Of a stretch of 64,000 nucleotides of DNA, positions 8,258 to 15,616 are shown piece by piece; positions within the stretch are counted from its first letter, which is position 1; every line of letters starts with the position of its first letter. This stretch comes from Streptomyces sp. Ru71. GTDB taxonomy: Bacteria; Actinomycetota; Actinomycetes; Streptomycetales; Streptomycetaceae. Where the stretch lies: the NCBI RefSeq assembly GCF_002920535.1, contig NZ_PQSS01000031.1:18288-82287 (forward strand). Direction: 5' to 3'. Both the position numbers and the translations under genes were made by a program. Under the pieces are notes generated by a model. It saw only the letters and a list, made by a program, of their open reading frames with translations, ran no database searches and was not told the DNA's origin.

Positions 8258-9241
8258 TCAGTCGGGGGTGGGCGCGGCGGCGCGGCAGCGGGCGCGGGCC
8301 TGCCGGAAGAGGTCCACGGCCTGCTCCCGGCCGGCGGTGCGGTACTGCCAGGGGGCGGGCGTGACGTACGGGCCGAGCGCGTCGAACACCTGCGCCGCCT
8401 GCGGGAACAGCAGCGCGCCCCACAGGGCGTGCGCCAGGTGGTTGAGGTCCAGCGGGGAGCGCTCGGCGGGCCCGGTCCGCGCGAACCAGGACTCCAGCGC
8501 CCCCTCCGCCTCGCGCACCGCGTCCTCCGCCACCCAGTGCAGATCCAGCGCCGCGCCCTGCCCGCCGTCGTTCCGGTAGCGCTCCACCCGCACGTACAGC
8601 GGCAGCAGATGCAGCGCCGAGCCGGGCGGCGCGGTCTGCGTGGCCCGGTGCGCGTACCCGGTCGCCTCCGGCAGGCGCGGTGAGGAGGCACGCGCGAACA
8701 GGAACTGCAGCATGCGGTGGTGGGCCTCACGGTTGAACGGGTCGCGCCGGTCCGCCTCGGCGAGCAGACCCCACGGGCCGGCGGGCAGCATCGGCTCCGG
8801 CGGCGGCTCGCGGTGCTCCTTCCACTGCTGCTTCTTGTCCAGCCGGGCCAGCGCCAGCAGGCACACCCACGGCACCGGGTCCTGCGGTGCGGCCCCGGCG
8901 GCGGTGCGGGCGGCGTCCCAGGCCTCGATCCACAGTTCGTGCGTACGGCGGTGTCCCGCGCGCTCGGCCCGCAGCGCCCGCTCGACGGCCACCCGGGCCT
9001 GCATCACGGTGGCCGCGACCCCGGCCGGGTCCTCGGCACGCCAGGCCCGCACCACGTCGGTGCCCGCGGCCGCCGCCGCCAGCACCTGGGTGCGCCGCGT
9101 CCACTGCCACCACGGCATCGGCTGTTCCAGCAGTGTGCGCATCGACATCCAGCGGCCCGCGCGCACCTCCTGCAGGGCCTCGCGCAGCGCGCCGTCGTGG
9201 CCGGCCGGGTCGAAGACGGGCCGGGTTCCCTCTCTGGCCAT
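8258..9241 (-). CDS. conserved protein of unknown function, helical-repeat-like
   Basis: A 327-residue soluble protein starting MAREGTRPVFDPAG. It has no signal peptide, membrane segment or catalytic motif I recognise. The sequence is rich in Ala, Arg and Trp, with helix pairs resembling TPR units (for example HRRTHELWIEAWDAARTA and PWVCLLALARLDKKQQWKEH). A DRRDPFNREAHHRMLQFLF stretch recalls proteins that act in helical scaffolds. The start at 9239-9241 is chosen because the codons before it are low-complexity and shadow-like. It is followed 23 bases later by the amino-acid permease gene and faces the kinase operon across a 281-base gap. Confidence 0.7.
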   Translation of the reverse strand: MAREGTRPVFDPAGHDGALREALQEVRAGRWMSMRTLLEQPMPWWQWTRRTQVLAAAAAGTDVVRAWRAEDPAGVAATVMQARVAVERALRAERAGHRRTHELWIEAWDAARTAAGAAPQDPVPWVCLLALARLDKKQQWKEHREPPPEPMLPAGPWGLLAEADRRDPFNREAHHRMLQFLFARASSPRLPEATGYAHRATQTAPPGSALHLLPLYVRVERYRNDGGQGAALDLHWVAEDAVREAEGALESWFARTGPAERSPLDLNHLAHALWGALLFPQAAQVFDALGPYVTPAPWQYRTAGREQAVDLFRQARARCRAAAPTPD

Positions 9242-9522
9242 CAGCCGGCCGCCCCCGGTCGCGGGGCGGCCGGGGTCGCGCGGACCACGACGGCATGGAA
9301 AGCCAACAGTCCTCCCCCGGGCGGACGTTGAGAAGATCGGTAGCGGTCGGCGGCCACTATAGGGGCGCGAGTTCCGCTTCTCGCCGTCGTTCGCGGAACC
9401 TGACGAACTTCCTTGCCTCCCCGACGCTTTGCCGCCGCCCCTCATGGTCTCGATCGCTGCTTGACGCGGTGCGCGCGGCGGCGGCAGGCTGGCGCGGGCA
9501 GTGATCGACGTCAAGGGGTGGC

Positions 9523-10962
9523 ATGACATCTGCGGTGCTCGCCGTCGACCAGGGCACGTCCGGCACCAAGGCCCTGGTGGTCTGCCCCGAACGCGGCGTC
9601 ATCGGCTCCGGGTTCGCCGCGGTGCACCCCCGGCACCTGCCCGGCGGGCGGGTCGAGGCCGACCCCCGCGAACTGTACGACTCGGTGCTCGACGCGGGCC
9701 GTCAGGCGCTGGCCGAGGCCGGCGAGGACGTCGTCGCGCTGGGCCTGGCCAACCAGGGCGAGACCGTGCTCGCCTGGGACCCGGACACCTCGCGCCCGCT
9801 GACCGACGCACTGGTCTGGCAGGACCGCCGCGCCGACACCGTGTGCGCCGAACTCGCCGCACACGGCGACGAGTTGCTCCGCCTCACCGGCCTGCCGCTG
9901 GACGCGTACTTCGCCGCGCCCAAAATGGCCTGGATCCGCCGCCACCTGACCCGCGAGGGAGTCGTCACCACCTCCGACGCCTACCTCGTCAACCGCCTGA
10001 CCGGTGCCTACGTCACCGACGCCGCCACCGCCGGCCGCACCCAGCTCCTCGACCTGGACCGCACCGCCTGGTCCCGCCGCGCACTGGACCTGTACGGGCT
10101 CGCCGGCGAACGCCTCCCGGCGGTCGTCGACAACGCGCTCCCCGTCGGCGGCACCACCGCGTTCGGCCGCGAGATCCCGGTGACCGGCCTGATCGTGGAC
10201 CAGCAGGCCGCCCTGCTCGCCCACCGCATCACCACCCCGGGCGGCGCCAAGTGCACCTACGGCACCGGCGCCTTCCTGCTCGCCCCCACCGGCGGCACAC
10301 CCCGGCGCTCGACCACCGGCCTGGTCAGCTGTGTGGCCTGGCGGCTGGCCGGCCGCACCAGCCACTGCCTGGACGGCCAGGTCTACACGGCCGCCTCCGC
10401 CGTGGGCTGGCTCACCGGCCTCGGCGTCATCACCGGACCCGCCGACCTGGACCGGGTGGGCGCCGCCGTACCCGACAGCGGCGGCGTCACGTTCGTGCCC
10501 GCGCTGGCCGGACTCGCCGCCCCCTGGTGGCGCGGCGACCTGCGCGGCTCCCTCACCGGACTCGGCCTCGACACCGCCCCCGGACATCTGGTGCGCGCCC
10601 TGTGCGAGGGGCTGGCCGCCCAGGTCGCCGAACTCGCCGACGCCGTCGCCGCCGACCTCGGCGCCCCCCTGGACGTGCTGCGCGTCGACGGGGGCCTGAC
10701 CCGCTCGGCGCTGCTCATGCAGACCCAGGCCGATCTGCTGCAACGCCCCGTGGAGGTCTCGGAGTTGCCGGACGCCACCGCCCTCGGCGCCGCCGCCCTG
10801 GCCCGGCTGGGCGCCGACCCCGCGCTGACCCCGGCCGACGTGCTGCCGGACACCAAGCCGTCCGCCGTGTACGAGCCCCGCATCACACCCGACGAGGCCG
10901 CCGCACGCCGGGCGGCCTTCCGGCAGGCCGTGACCCGGCTGCTCGACGGGGAGCCGGGGTGA
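9523..10962 (+). CDS. FGGY-family carbohydrate kinase, glycerol-kinase-like
   Basis: A 479-residue ATP-dependent sugar or polyol kinase. The phosphate-1 motif AVDQGTSGTKAL is at residues 6-17. NQGETVLAWD (residues 82-91) and ALVWQDRRAD match the glycerol kinase substrate region. YGTGAFLLAPTGG and VDGGLTRSALLMQ are the second-domain phosphate-2 and adenosine motifs. Length is slightly short of the usual 500. It opens a three-gene operon: its TGA overlaps the GTG of a GlpA-like oxidoreductase by four bases, and a second FAD oxidoreductase follows. Together they suggest phosphorylation of glycerol or a similar polyol followed by oxidation of the phosphate. Substrate is inferred. An AAGGGG ribosome binding site precedes the ATG. 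Confidence 0.88.
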   Translation: MTSAVLAVDQGTSGTKALVVCPERGVIGSGFAAVHPRHLPGGRVEADPRELYDSVLDAGRQALAEAGEDVVALGLANQGETVLAWDPDTSRPLTDALVWQDRRADTVCAELAAHGDELLRLTGLPLDAYFAAPKMAWIRRHLTREGVVTTSDAYLVNRLTGAYVTDAATAGRTQLLDLDRTAWSRRALDLYGLAGERLPAVVDNALPVGGTTAFGREIPVTGLIVDQQAALLAHRITTPGGAKCTYGTGAFLLAPTGGTPRRSTTGLVSCVAWRLAGRTSHCLDGQVYTAASAVGWLTGLGVITGPADLDRVGAAVPDSGGVTFVPALAGLAAPWWRGDLRGSLTGLGLDTAPGHLVRALCEGLAAQVAELADAVAADLGAPLDVLRVDGGLTRSALLMQTQADLLQRPVEVSELPDATALGAAALARLGADPALTPADVLPDTKPSAVYEPRITPDEAAARRAAFRQAVTRLLDGEPG

Positions 10963-12422
10963 GCGCGCCGCGGGAGGGGATGCCGCGGCACCTGGAGTCC
11001 GCCCCGCAGGACACCCCCGTGACCGTCACCGCCGCCGGTGCGCTGCCCGAGCGGCCGTACGACGTGGCGATCGTCGGCGCCGGCGTCGTCGGCTGCGCCG
11101 TCGCCCGCGCGCTCGCCCGTCACCGGGGGCTGCGCCTGGCCCTGATCGAGGCGCAGGACGACGTCGGCCAGGGCACCTCCAAGGCCAACACGGCGATTCT
11201 GCACACCGGTTTCGACGCCGTGCCCGGCTCGCTGGAGGCCGCCCTGGTGCGCGACGGCGCCCGCCGGCTCACCGCCTACGCCGCCGAGTCCGGCATCCCC
11301 GTCGAGCGGACCGGCGCCCTCCTCGTCGCCTGGGACGAGGAGCAGCTCGCCGCCCTGCCCCGCCTCGCCGAGAAGGCCGAGCGCAACGCGTACCACGCCG
11401 TGCGACCGCTCGGCCCGGCGGAGCTGTACGCCCGCGAACCCCACCTCGGACCCGGCGCCCTCGGCGCCCTGCACGTGCCCGACGAGAGCATCGTCTGCCC
11501 CTGGACCACGCCCCTCGCCTACGCCACCCAGGCGGTCCGGCACGGCGTGCACCTGCACCTCAACTGCCGTGTCACCCGCGCCCGCAGGCACGAGGACACC
11601 CACCTGCTGGACACCACCCGCGGCCCGGTGCGCGCCCGCTGGCTGGTCAACGCGGCCGGCCTGCACGCCGACACCCTCGACGCCGCCCTCGGCCACCACG
11701 ACTTCACGGTCACCCCGCGCCGCGGCCAGCTGATCGTGTTCGACAAGTTCGCCCGCGACCTCGTGCGCCACATTCTGCTGCCGGTCCCCACCGCCGCCGG
11801 CAAGGGCGTCCTCGTCGCCCCCACCGTCCACGGCAACGTCCTGCTCGGCCCCACCGCCGAGGACCTGGACGACCGGACGGCCACCCACTCCACCGCCGAG
11901 GGCCTTCAGGGCCTGCGGGCCAAGGGCCACCGCATCCTGCCCGCACTGCTGCGGGAGGAGACCACCGCGGTCTACGCGGGCCTGCGCGCCGCCACCGAGC
12001 ACGACGACTACCGCATCACCGCGCACCCCGAGCAGGCGTACGTCACCGTCGGCGGCATCCGCTCCACCGGACTGACCGCCTCCCTCGCCATCGCCGCGCA
12101 CGTCGTCGACCTCCTGACCGAGGCCGGCCTGAAACCCGGCGCCGCGCGGGACCTGGAGCCGGTGCGCATGCCCAACCTCGGGGAGGCCTTCCCGCGCCCC
12201 TACCAGCGACCCGACCTGATCGCCGCCGACCCCGAGTACGGCACCCTCGTCTGCCACTGCGAGCGGGTGACGCGCGGGGAGATCCGCGACGCCCTCGGCG
12301 GCACCGTCCCGCCGCGCAGCCTGGAGGGGCTGCGCCGCAGGACCCGGGCCAGGGCCGGCCGCTGCCAGGGCTTCCACTGCGGCGCGGCGGTCCGCGCGCT
12401 GTTCGAGGGAGCCGGTCGGTGA
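10959..12422 (+). CDS. FAD-dependent oxidoreductase with C-terminal BFD-like [2Fe-2S] domain, GlpA-like
   Basis: A 487-residue flavoprotein. The dinucleotide fold YDVAIVGAGVVGCAVARALAR is near residue 30, followed by a DAO-type domain with GTSKANTAILHTGFDA and a C-terminal GGIRSTGLTASLAIA flavin-binding block. The last 60 residues have four cysteines in the pattern CHC...C(4)C (LVCHCERVTRGEI, then GRCQGFHCG), as in the bacterioferritin-associated ferredoxin domain of anaerobic glycerol-3-phosphate dehydrogenase subunit A. The GTG start overlaps the kinase stop (GTGA), with GGGGAG upstream; an alternative ATG lies at 10980. The next gene, a smaller FAD oxidoreductase, overlaps by four bases and probably forms a complex with it. 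L-2-hydroxyglutarate oxidase relatives share the fold, so the substrate is uncertain. Confidence 0.85.
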   Translation: MSAPREGMPRHLESAPQDTPVTVTAAGALPERPYDVAIVGAGVVGCAVARALARHRGLRLALIEAQDDVGQGTSKANTAILHTGFDAVPGSLEAALVRDGARRLTAYAAESGIPVERTGALLVAWDEEQLAALPRLAEKAERNAYHAVRPLGPAELYAREPHLGPGALGALHVPDESIVCPWTTPLAYATQAVRHGVHLHLNCRVTRARRHEDTHLLDTTRGPVRARWLVNAAGLHADTLDAALGHHDFTVTPRRGQLIVFDKFARDLVRHILLPVPTAAGKGVLVAPTVHGNVLLGPTAEDLDDRTATHSTAEGLQGLRAKGHRILPALLREETTAVYAGLRAATEHDDYRITAHPEQAYVTVGGIRSTGLTASLAIAAHVVDLLTEAGLKPGAARDLEPVRMPNLGEAFPRPYQRPDLIAADPEYGTLVCHCERVTRGEIRDALGGTVPPRSLEGLRRRTRARAGRCQGFHCGAAVRALFEGAGR

Positions 12423-13375
12423 ACCGCGCGGTCGACGTCCTCGTCGTCGGCGCCGGTCCCGCCGGGCTCACGGCCGCCGCCCGGCTCGCGGCGGCCGGGG
12501 CGGGCCGGGTGGAGGTGCTGGAGCGGGAACAGCGGGCCGGGGGAGTGCCCCGGCACTGCGCCCACGGCGGCTTCGGCACCTGGCCGCGCCCGCTCACCGG
12601 CCCGCGGTACGCCCGACGCCTCACGGACACGGCCCGGCGGGCGGGAGCCGCCGTACGCACCGGCGTGACCGTCCTGGACTGGGCCGGCCCGCTCACCCTG
12701 ACCGCGGTGAGCCCCGGCGGACCCGAGACGATCACCGCCCGCGCGGTCCTGCTGGCCACGGGCGCCCGCGAACGCCCGCGCACCGCCCGCCTGGTGCCGG
12801 GCACCCGGCCCGCCGGGGTGTACACCACCGGCGAACTCCAGCAGGCCGTCCATCTGTACGGGCAGCACATCGGCGCCCGGGCGGTGGTCGTCGGCGCGCA
12901 GGACGTGTCGTACGCGGCGGCCACCACTCTGCGGGCGGCGGGCGTGCGGGTGGCCGCCATGGTCACCGAGGACCCGCGCCCCCGCACGGCCCCGGCGCGC
13001 GCCGCGCACGCCCGCCTGTGGCACGGCGTCCCGCTGCTGACGGACACCTCGGTCACCGAGCTCCTCGGCCACGGCCGCCTGTCCGGCGTCCGCGTCCGCC
13101 GCCGCGACGGCCGTACGACCGTCCTGGCCTGCGACACGGTCGTCTTCACCGGCGACTTCACACCCGAGCACGAACTGGCCCGGCGCGGCGCCCTCACCCT
13201 CGCCGCCGGCACCCGCGCCCCCGCCGTCGACACCTCCTGGCACACATCCCGCCCCGGCGTCTTCGCGGCCGGCGGCCTGACACATCCGGGCCGGAGCGCG
13301 ACGACGGCGGCCCGTGCGGGCGCGCAGGCGGCCCGAGCGGTGCGGGACTGGCTGACGGCGGGCGAAGGGGCATAG
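12419..13375 (+). CDS. FAD/NAD(P)-dependent oxidoreductase, partner subunit
   Basis: A 318-residue flavoprotein of the pyridine nucleotide-disulfide reductase fold. DVLVVGAGPAGLTAAARLA at the N-terminus binds FAD, LLATGARERPR closes the first domain, and RAVVVGAQDVSYAAATTL is the second Rossmann segment. FAAGGLTHPGRSATTAARAG near the end is the C-terminal flavin block. The GTG start overlaps the upstream stop (GTGA), so it should be translated in step with the GlpA-like protein. Such pairs (as in the amine or opine dehydrogenase alpha/gamma arrangement) work as heteromeric dehydrogenases. The C-terminus is short, ending soon after the flavin motif. Confidence 0.83.
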   Translation: MNRAVDVLVVGAGPAGLTAAARLAAAGAGRVEVLEREQRAGGVPRHCAHGGFGTWPRPLTGPRYARRLTDTARRAGAAVRTGVTVLDWAGPLTLTAVSPGGPETITARAVLLATGARERPRTARLVPGTRPAGVYTTGELQQAVHLYGQHIGARAVVVGAQDVSYAAATTLRAAGVRVAAMVTEDPRPRTAPARAAHARLWHGVPLLTDTSVTELLGHGRLSGVRVRRRDGRTTVLACDTVVFTGDFTPEHELARRGALTLAAGTRAPAVDTSWHTSRPGVFAAGGLTHPGRSATTAARAGAQAARAVRDWLTAGEGA

Positions 13376-13452
13376 ATACCAGGTGTTCATGGACGTCGGA
13401 TCGCATGAGCATGGCTGCTAGTCCACTTTGGCTCGCATCTGCGTTTCCCTGA

Positions 13453-13614
13453 ATGCACTTCGGACGCGCCCCCGTGCTGCTCGCGGTCGCGGTGGACGGG
13501 GCCCCGCTCGACCGGGCCGGGCCGCAGCTGCTGCCGCAGGACCGCTGCGGCGGCCGGTACATCAGCGGCATCACCGCGATCCGCGTGGACGGCGGTTACG
13601 ACACGGCGGCCTGA
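13453..13614 (+). pseudogene. 3' remnant of a molybdopterin-dependent oxidoreductase gene
   Basis: A 53-codon open frame with high-GC third positions encodes HFGRAPVLLAVAVDGAPLD and GGRYISGITAIRV. This resembles the C-terminal end of small oxidoreductase molybdopterin-binding proteins (pattern FGxRPVLLA, DGxPLP, GGRYVxGVxxIRV). A TGA stands directly before the ATG, and the 70 bases upstream are lower in GC and not coding, so the N-terminal part of the domain is missing. The remnant sits between the oxidoreductase operon and the crotonase gene. The family assignment is from memory of the pattern and is moderate. Confidence 0.45.
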
Positions 13615-13652
13615 CCGGCAGGTGCCCCGCGCCGGAGGCCGCCCGTGCCCGG

Positions 13653-14417
13653 TCAGTCGTCCGTGAACGCCCCGTGCCGGCCCGCGCCCGCCGCGAAGCG
13701 GTCCGCGCCCTTCTTCGCCTCCGCCAGCACGCCCATGCCGTGGCCGAGTTCCACCCGCAGGGCCTCCTGCTCGTCCAGACCCTCCTGGTCCAGCACCGAG
13801 GCGCGGTCGGAGCGCAGGCAGGCCTGCGGCAGGCGGGCCAGGCCGGCGGCCAGTTCCTCGGCGGCGGCACGCGCGGTGCCGGCCGGCACGACGCGGTTGG
13901 CCAGCCCCATCTCGTAGGCCTCGCGGGCCGGTACCGGACGGCCCGTCAGGATCATGTCCAGGGCCCGGCTGGTGCCGATCAGCCGGGGCAGCCGTACCGT
14001 GCCGCCGTCGATCAGCGGCACGCCCCAGCGGCGGCAGAAGACGCCGAACACCGCGTCCTCCTCGGCGACCCGCAGATCGCACCACAGCGCCAGCTCCAGG
14101 CCCCCGGCCACCGCGTGCCCGGCGACGGCGGCGATCACCGGCTTGGACAGCCGCAGCCGGGTGGGGCCCATCGGCCCGTCCCCGTCCTCGGCGACCCGGT
14201 TGCCGCGCTCCCCGCCCATGGCCTTCAGGTCCGCGCCCGAGCAGAACGTGCCGCCCTCGCCCCACAGCACGGCCACCCGGGCCTCGTCGTCGGCCTCGAA
14301 CGCGTGGAAGGCGGCGGCCAGTTCGGCGGCCGTCGGACCGTCCACCGCGTTGCGCACCTCGGGACGGGACAGCACGATGGTCGTGACGTGATCTCGTCGT
14401 TCGACCCGGACCGGCAT
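13653..14417 (-). CDS. enoyl-CoA hydratase/isomerase (crotonase) family protein
   Basis: A 254-residue crotonase. The N-terminal strand VTTIVLSRPEVRNAVDG is typical. The oxyanion-hole loops are GGTFCSGADLKAMGG and AGHAVAGGLELALWCDLRVAEEDAVFG. The segment that usually carries catalytic glutamates reads RRWGVPLIDGGTVRLPRLIG, with Asp in the second position, so the exact reaction (hydration, isomerisation or other) is open. The start at 14415-14417 has GAGGGG about 8 bases upstream. It acts on acyl-CoA thioesters in the cytosol. It is followed on the same strand by nothing coding until the molybdopterin remnant, and a 80-base gap separates it from the membrane protein upstream. Confidence 0.88.
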   Translation of the reverse strand: MPVRVERRDHVTTIVLSRPEVRNAVDGPTAAELAAAFHAFEADDEARVAVLWGEGGTFCSGADLKAMGGERGNRVAEDGDGPMGPTRLRLSKPVIAAVAGHAVAGGLELALWCDLRVAEEDAVFGVFCRRWGVPLIDGGTVRLPRLIGTSRALDMILTGRPVPAREAYEMGLANRVVPAGTARAAAEELAAGLARLPQACLRSDRASVLDQEGLDEQEALRVELGHGMGVLAEAKKGADRFAAGAGRHGAFTDD

Positions 14418-14497
14418 GGTGGGATTCCCCTCTGTACGACTCCGTGCGACGCGATACGGCGACGCGACGTGCGCACGGTACCCGCCGGTCGCGGGCC

Positions 14498-15544
14498 TCA
14501 GATCACCTTCAGGCGAACCAGCGCCCCCAGGGTCAGCGCGCCCGGCAGCAGCGGCAGCCACACGGTGAGGATCCGGTAGGCCAGCACCACCGCCGTCGCC
14601 ACGGCCGCCGGGCCGCCCGCCGCGACCAGCGCCACCACCAGCGCGGCCTCCACCGAGCCGAGCCCGCCGGGTGTGGGAACCAGGGCCACCGCCACGGTCC
14701 CCGCCAGATACGCCACCGCGATGTGCGCCGGCGACACCGGAAGGTCCAGCGCCTGCCCGACCAGGACCAGCCCCGCCGCCTGCAGCGCCGGGAAGGCGAG
14801 CGAGCCGCCCCACAGGGCCAGGGCGCGGGCCGGCCGGGTGTGCACCGAGCGGGCCTCGCCCAGCGCCGTGCGCAGGAAACCGAGCGCGGCCGTGCGCAGC
14901 CGTCGCACACAGGCCAGCACGACCCCCGCGGTCAGCGCGAGCGCGGCGACGGCCGCCAGCAGCGGCAGCAGCGCGCCGCCGGGCAGCAGCGAGCCGACGC
15001 TCAGCGCGTCCGGGAAGGCGGCCAGCAGCACCGCCAGCAGGACGAGCCGGCCCACGCACTCGGCCAGCATGTACAGGGCGAGGGCCGCCGAGGAGCGGGC
15101 CAGCGGCACCCCGCACACCGTCATGAAGCGCAGGTTCACCGCGCTCGCGCCGAGCCCGGTGGGCAGCAGATGGTTGGCGGCGCCGGCCGCGAACTGGGTG
15201 GCCAGCAGCCGCCGCCGGGGCAGCCGCTCGACCACGGCGCCCTGCCGGGTGAAGGAGGCGGCCACCCAGGTCAGACAGGTCGCGCCGGCCGCCGCGAGCA
15301 GCCAGGGCCACTCGGCGGTGCGCAGCTGGCCGAAGCCCTCGGCGAGCGTGGCGCGGTGCCGCACGGCGACGACGGTGACGAGCAGGAGCGGAAGCAGACA
15401 CAGCACATGCCGGACGGGGACGCGACGGGGGAGTCGTCCCTGCGGCAGCGGGGGAAGGGGGACGGCGGTCACGTCCGAAGAGGCTGTCCGCACCGTGCCA
15501 ACGGCGGGTTGCGGAGGCGGGGACGGCACATTACGTACGGTCAT
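14498..15544 (-). CDS. UPF0104 / lysylphosphatidylglycerol synthase-type membrane protein
   Basis: A 348-residue polytopic membrane protein with a Pro-rich cytoplasmic N-terminus (about 45 residues) and roughly eight hydrophobic helices. Hallmarks of the flippase-like LPG synthase transmembrane family are GAANHLLPTGLGASAVNLRF near residue 150 and the VALVPTPGGLGSVEAALV block near residue 295. The aminoacyl-transferase domain of MprF is absent, so it is a stand-alone membrane domain, whose members are thought to move lipids or lipid-linked compounds. An AAGGA site precedes the ATG at 15542-15544. It is divergent from the ABC exporter, and the gap between them holds the operator described at 15579. 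Confidence 0.82.
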   Translation of the reverse strand: MTVRNVPSPPPQPAVGTVRTASSDVTAVPLPPLPQGRLPRRVPVRHVLCLLPLLLVTVVAVRHRATLAEGFGQLRTAEWPWLLAAAGATCLTWVAASFTRQGAVVERLPRRRLLATQFAAGAANHLLPTGLGASAVNLRFMTVCGVPLARSSAALALYMLAECVGRLVLLAVLLAAFPDALSVGSLLPGGALLPLLAAVAALALTAGVVLACVRRLRTAALGFLRTALGEARSVHTRPARALALWGGSLAFPALQAAGLVLVGQALDLPVSPAHIAVAYLAGTVAVALVPTPGGLGSVEAALVVALVAAGGPAAVATAVVLAYRILTVWLPLLPGALTLGALVRLKVI

Positions 15545-15578
15545 CGGATCCTTCGTACAGGGGGACGGGCGGCGGACA

Positions 15579-15609
15579 TTGACCTCAACGATGATTGAGG
15601 TTCTACGTT
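15579..15609 (+). promoter_or_regulatory. probable MerR-type promoter with palindromic operator
   Basis: TTGACC at 15579-15584 and TACGTT at 15604-15609 fit -35 and -10 elements separated by 19 bases, the long spacer of MerR-family promoters. Between them lies the palindrome ACCTCAA-cgatg-aTTGAGGT (15582-15601), whose outer arms CCTCAA/TTGAGG are those of SoxR-like boxes. The expected transcript start, about seven bases past the -10, falls on the ATG at 15617, suggesting a leaderless mRNA for the ABC exporter. No MerR gene is in the window. Confidence 0.55.
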
Positions 15610-15616
15610 GCTGTCC

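Noticed and set aside
9501..10958. 5' half of a 973-codon frame overlapping the kinase gene
   Set aside because: Only the part from 10959 on is family-like; the earlier half is an Arg/Pro-rich shadow of the kinase in another frame.
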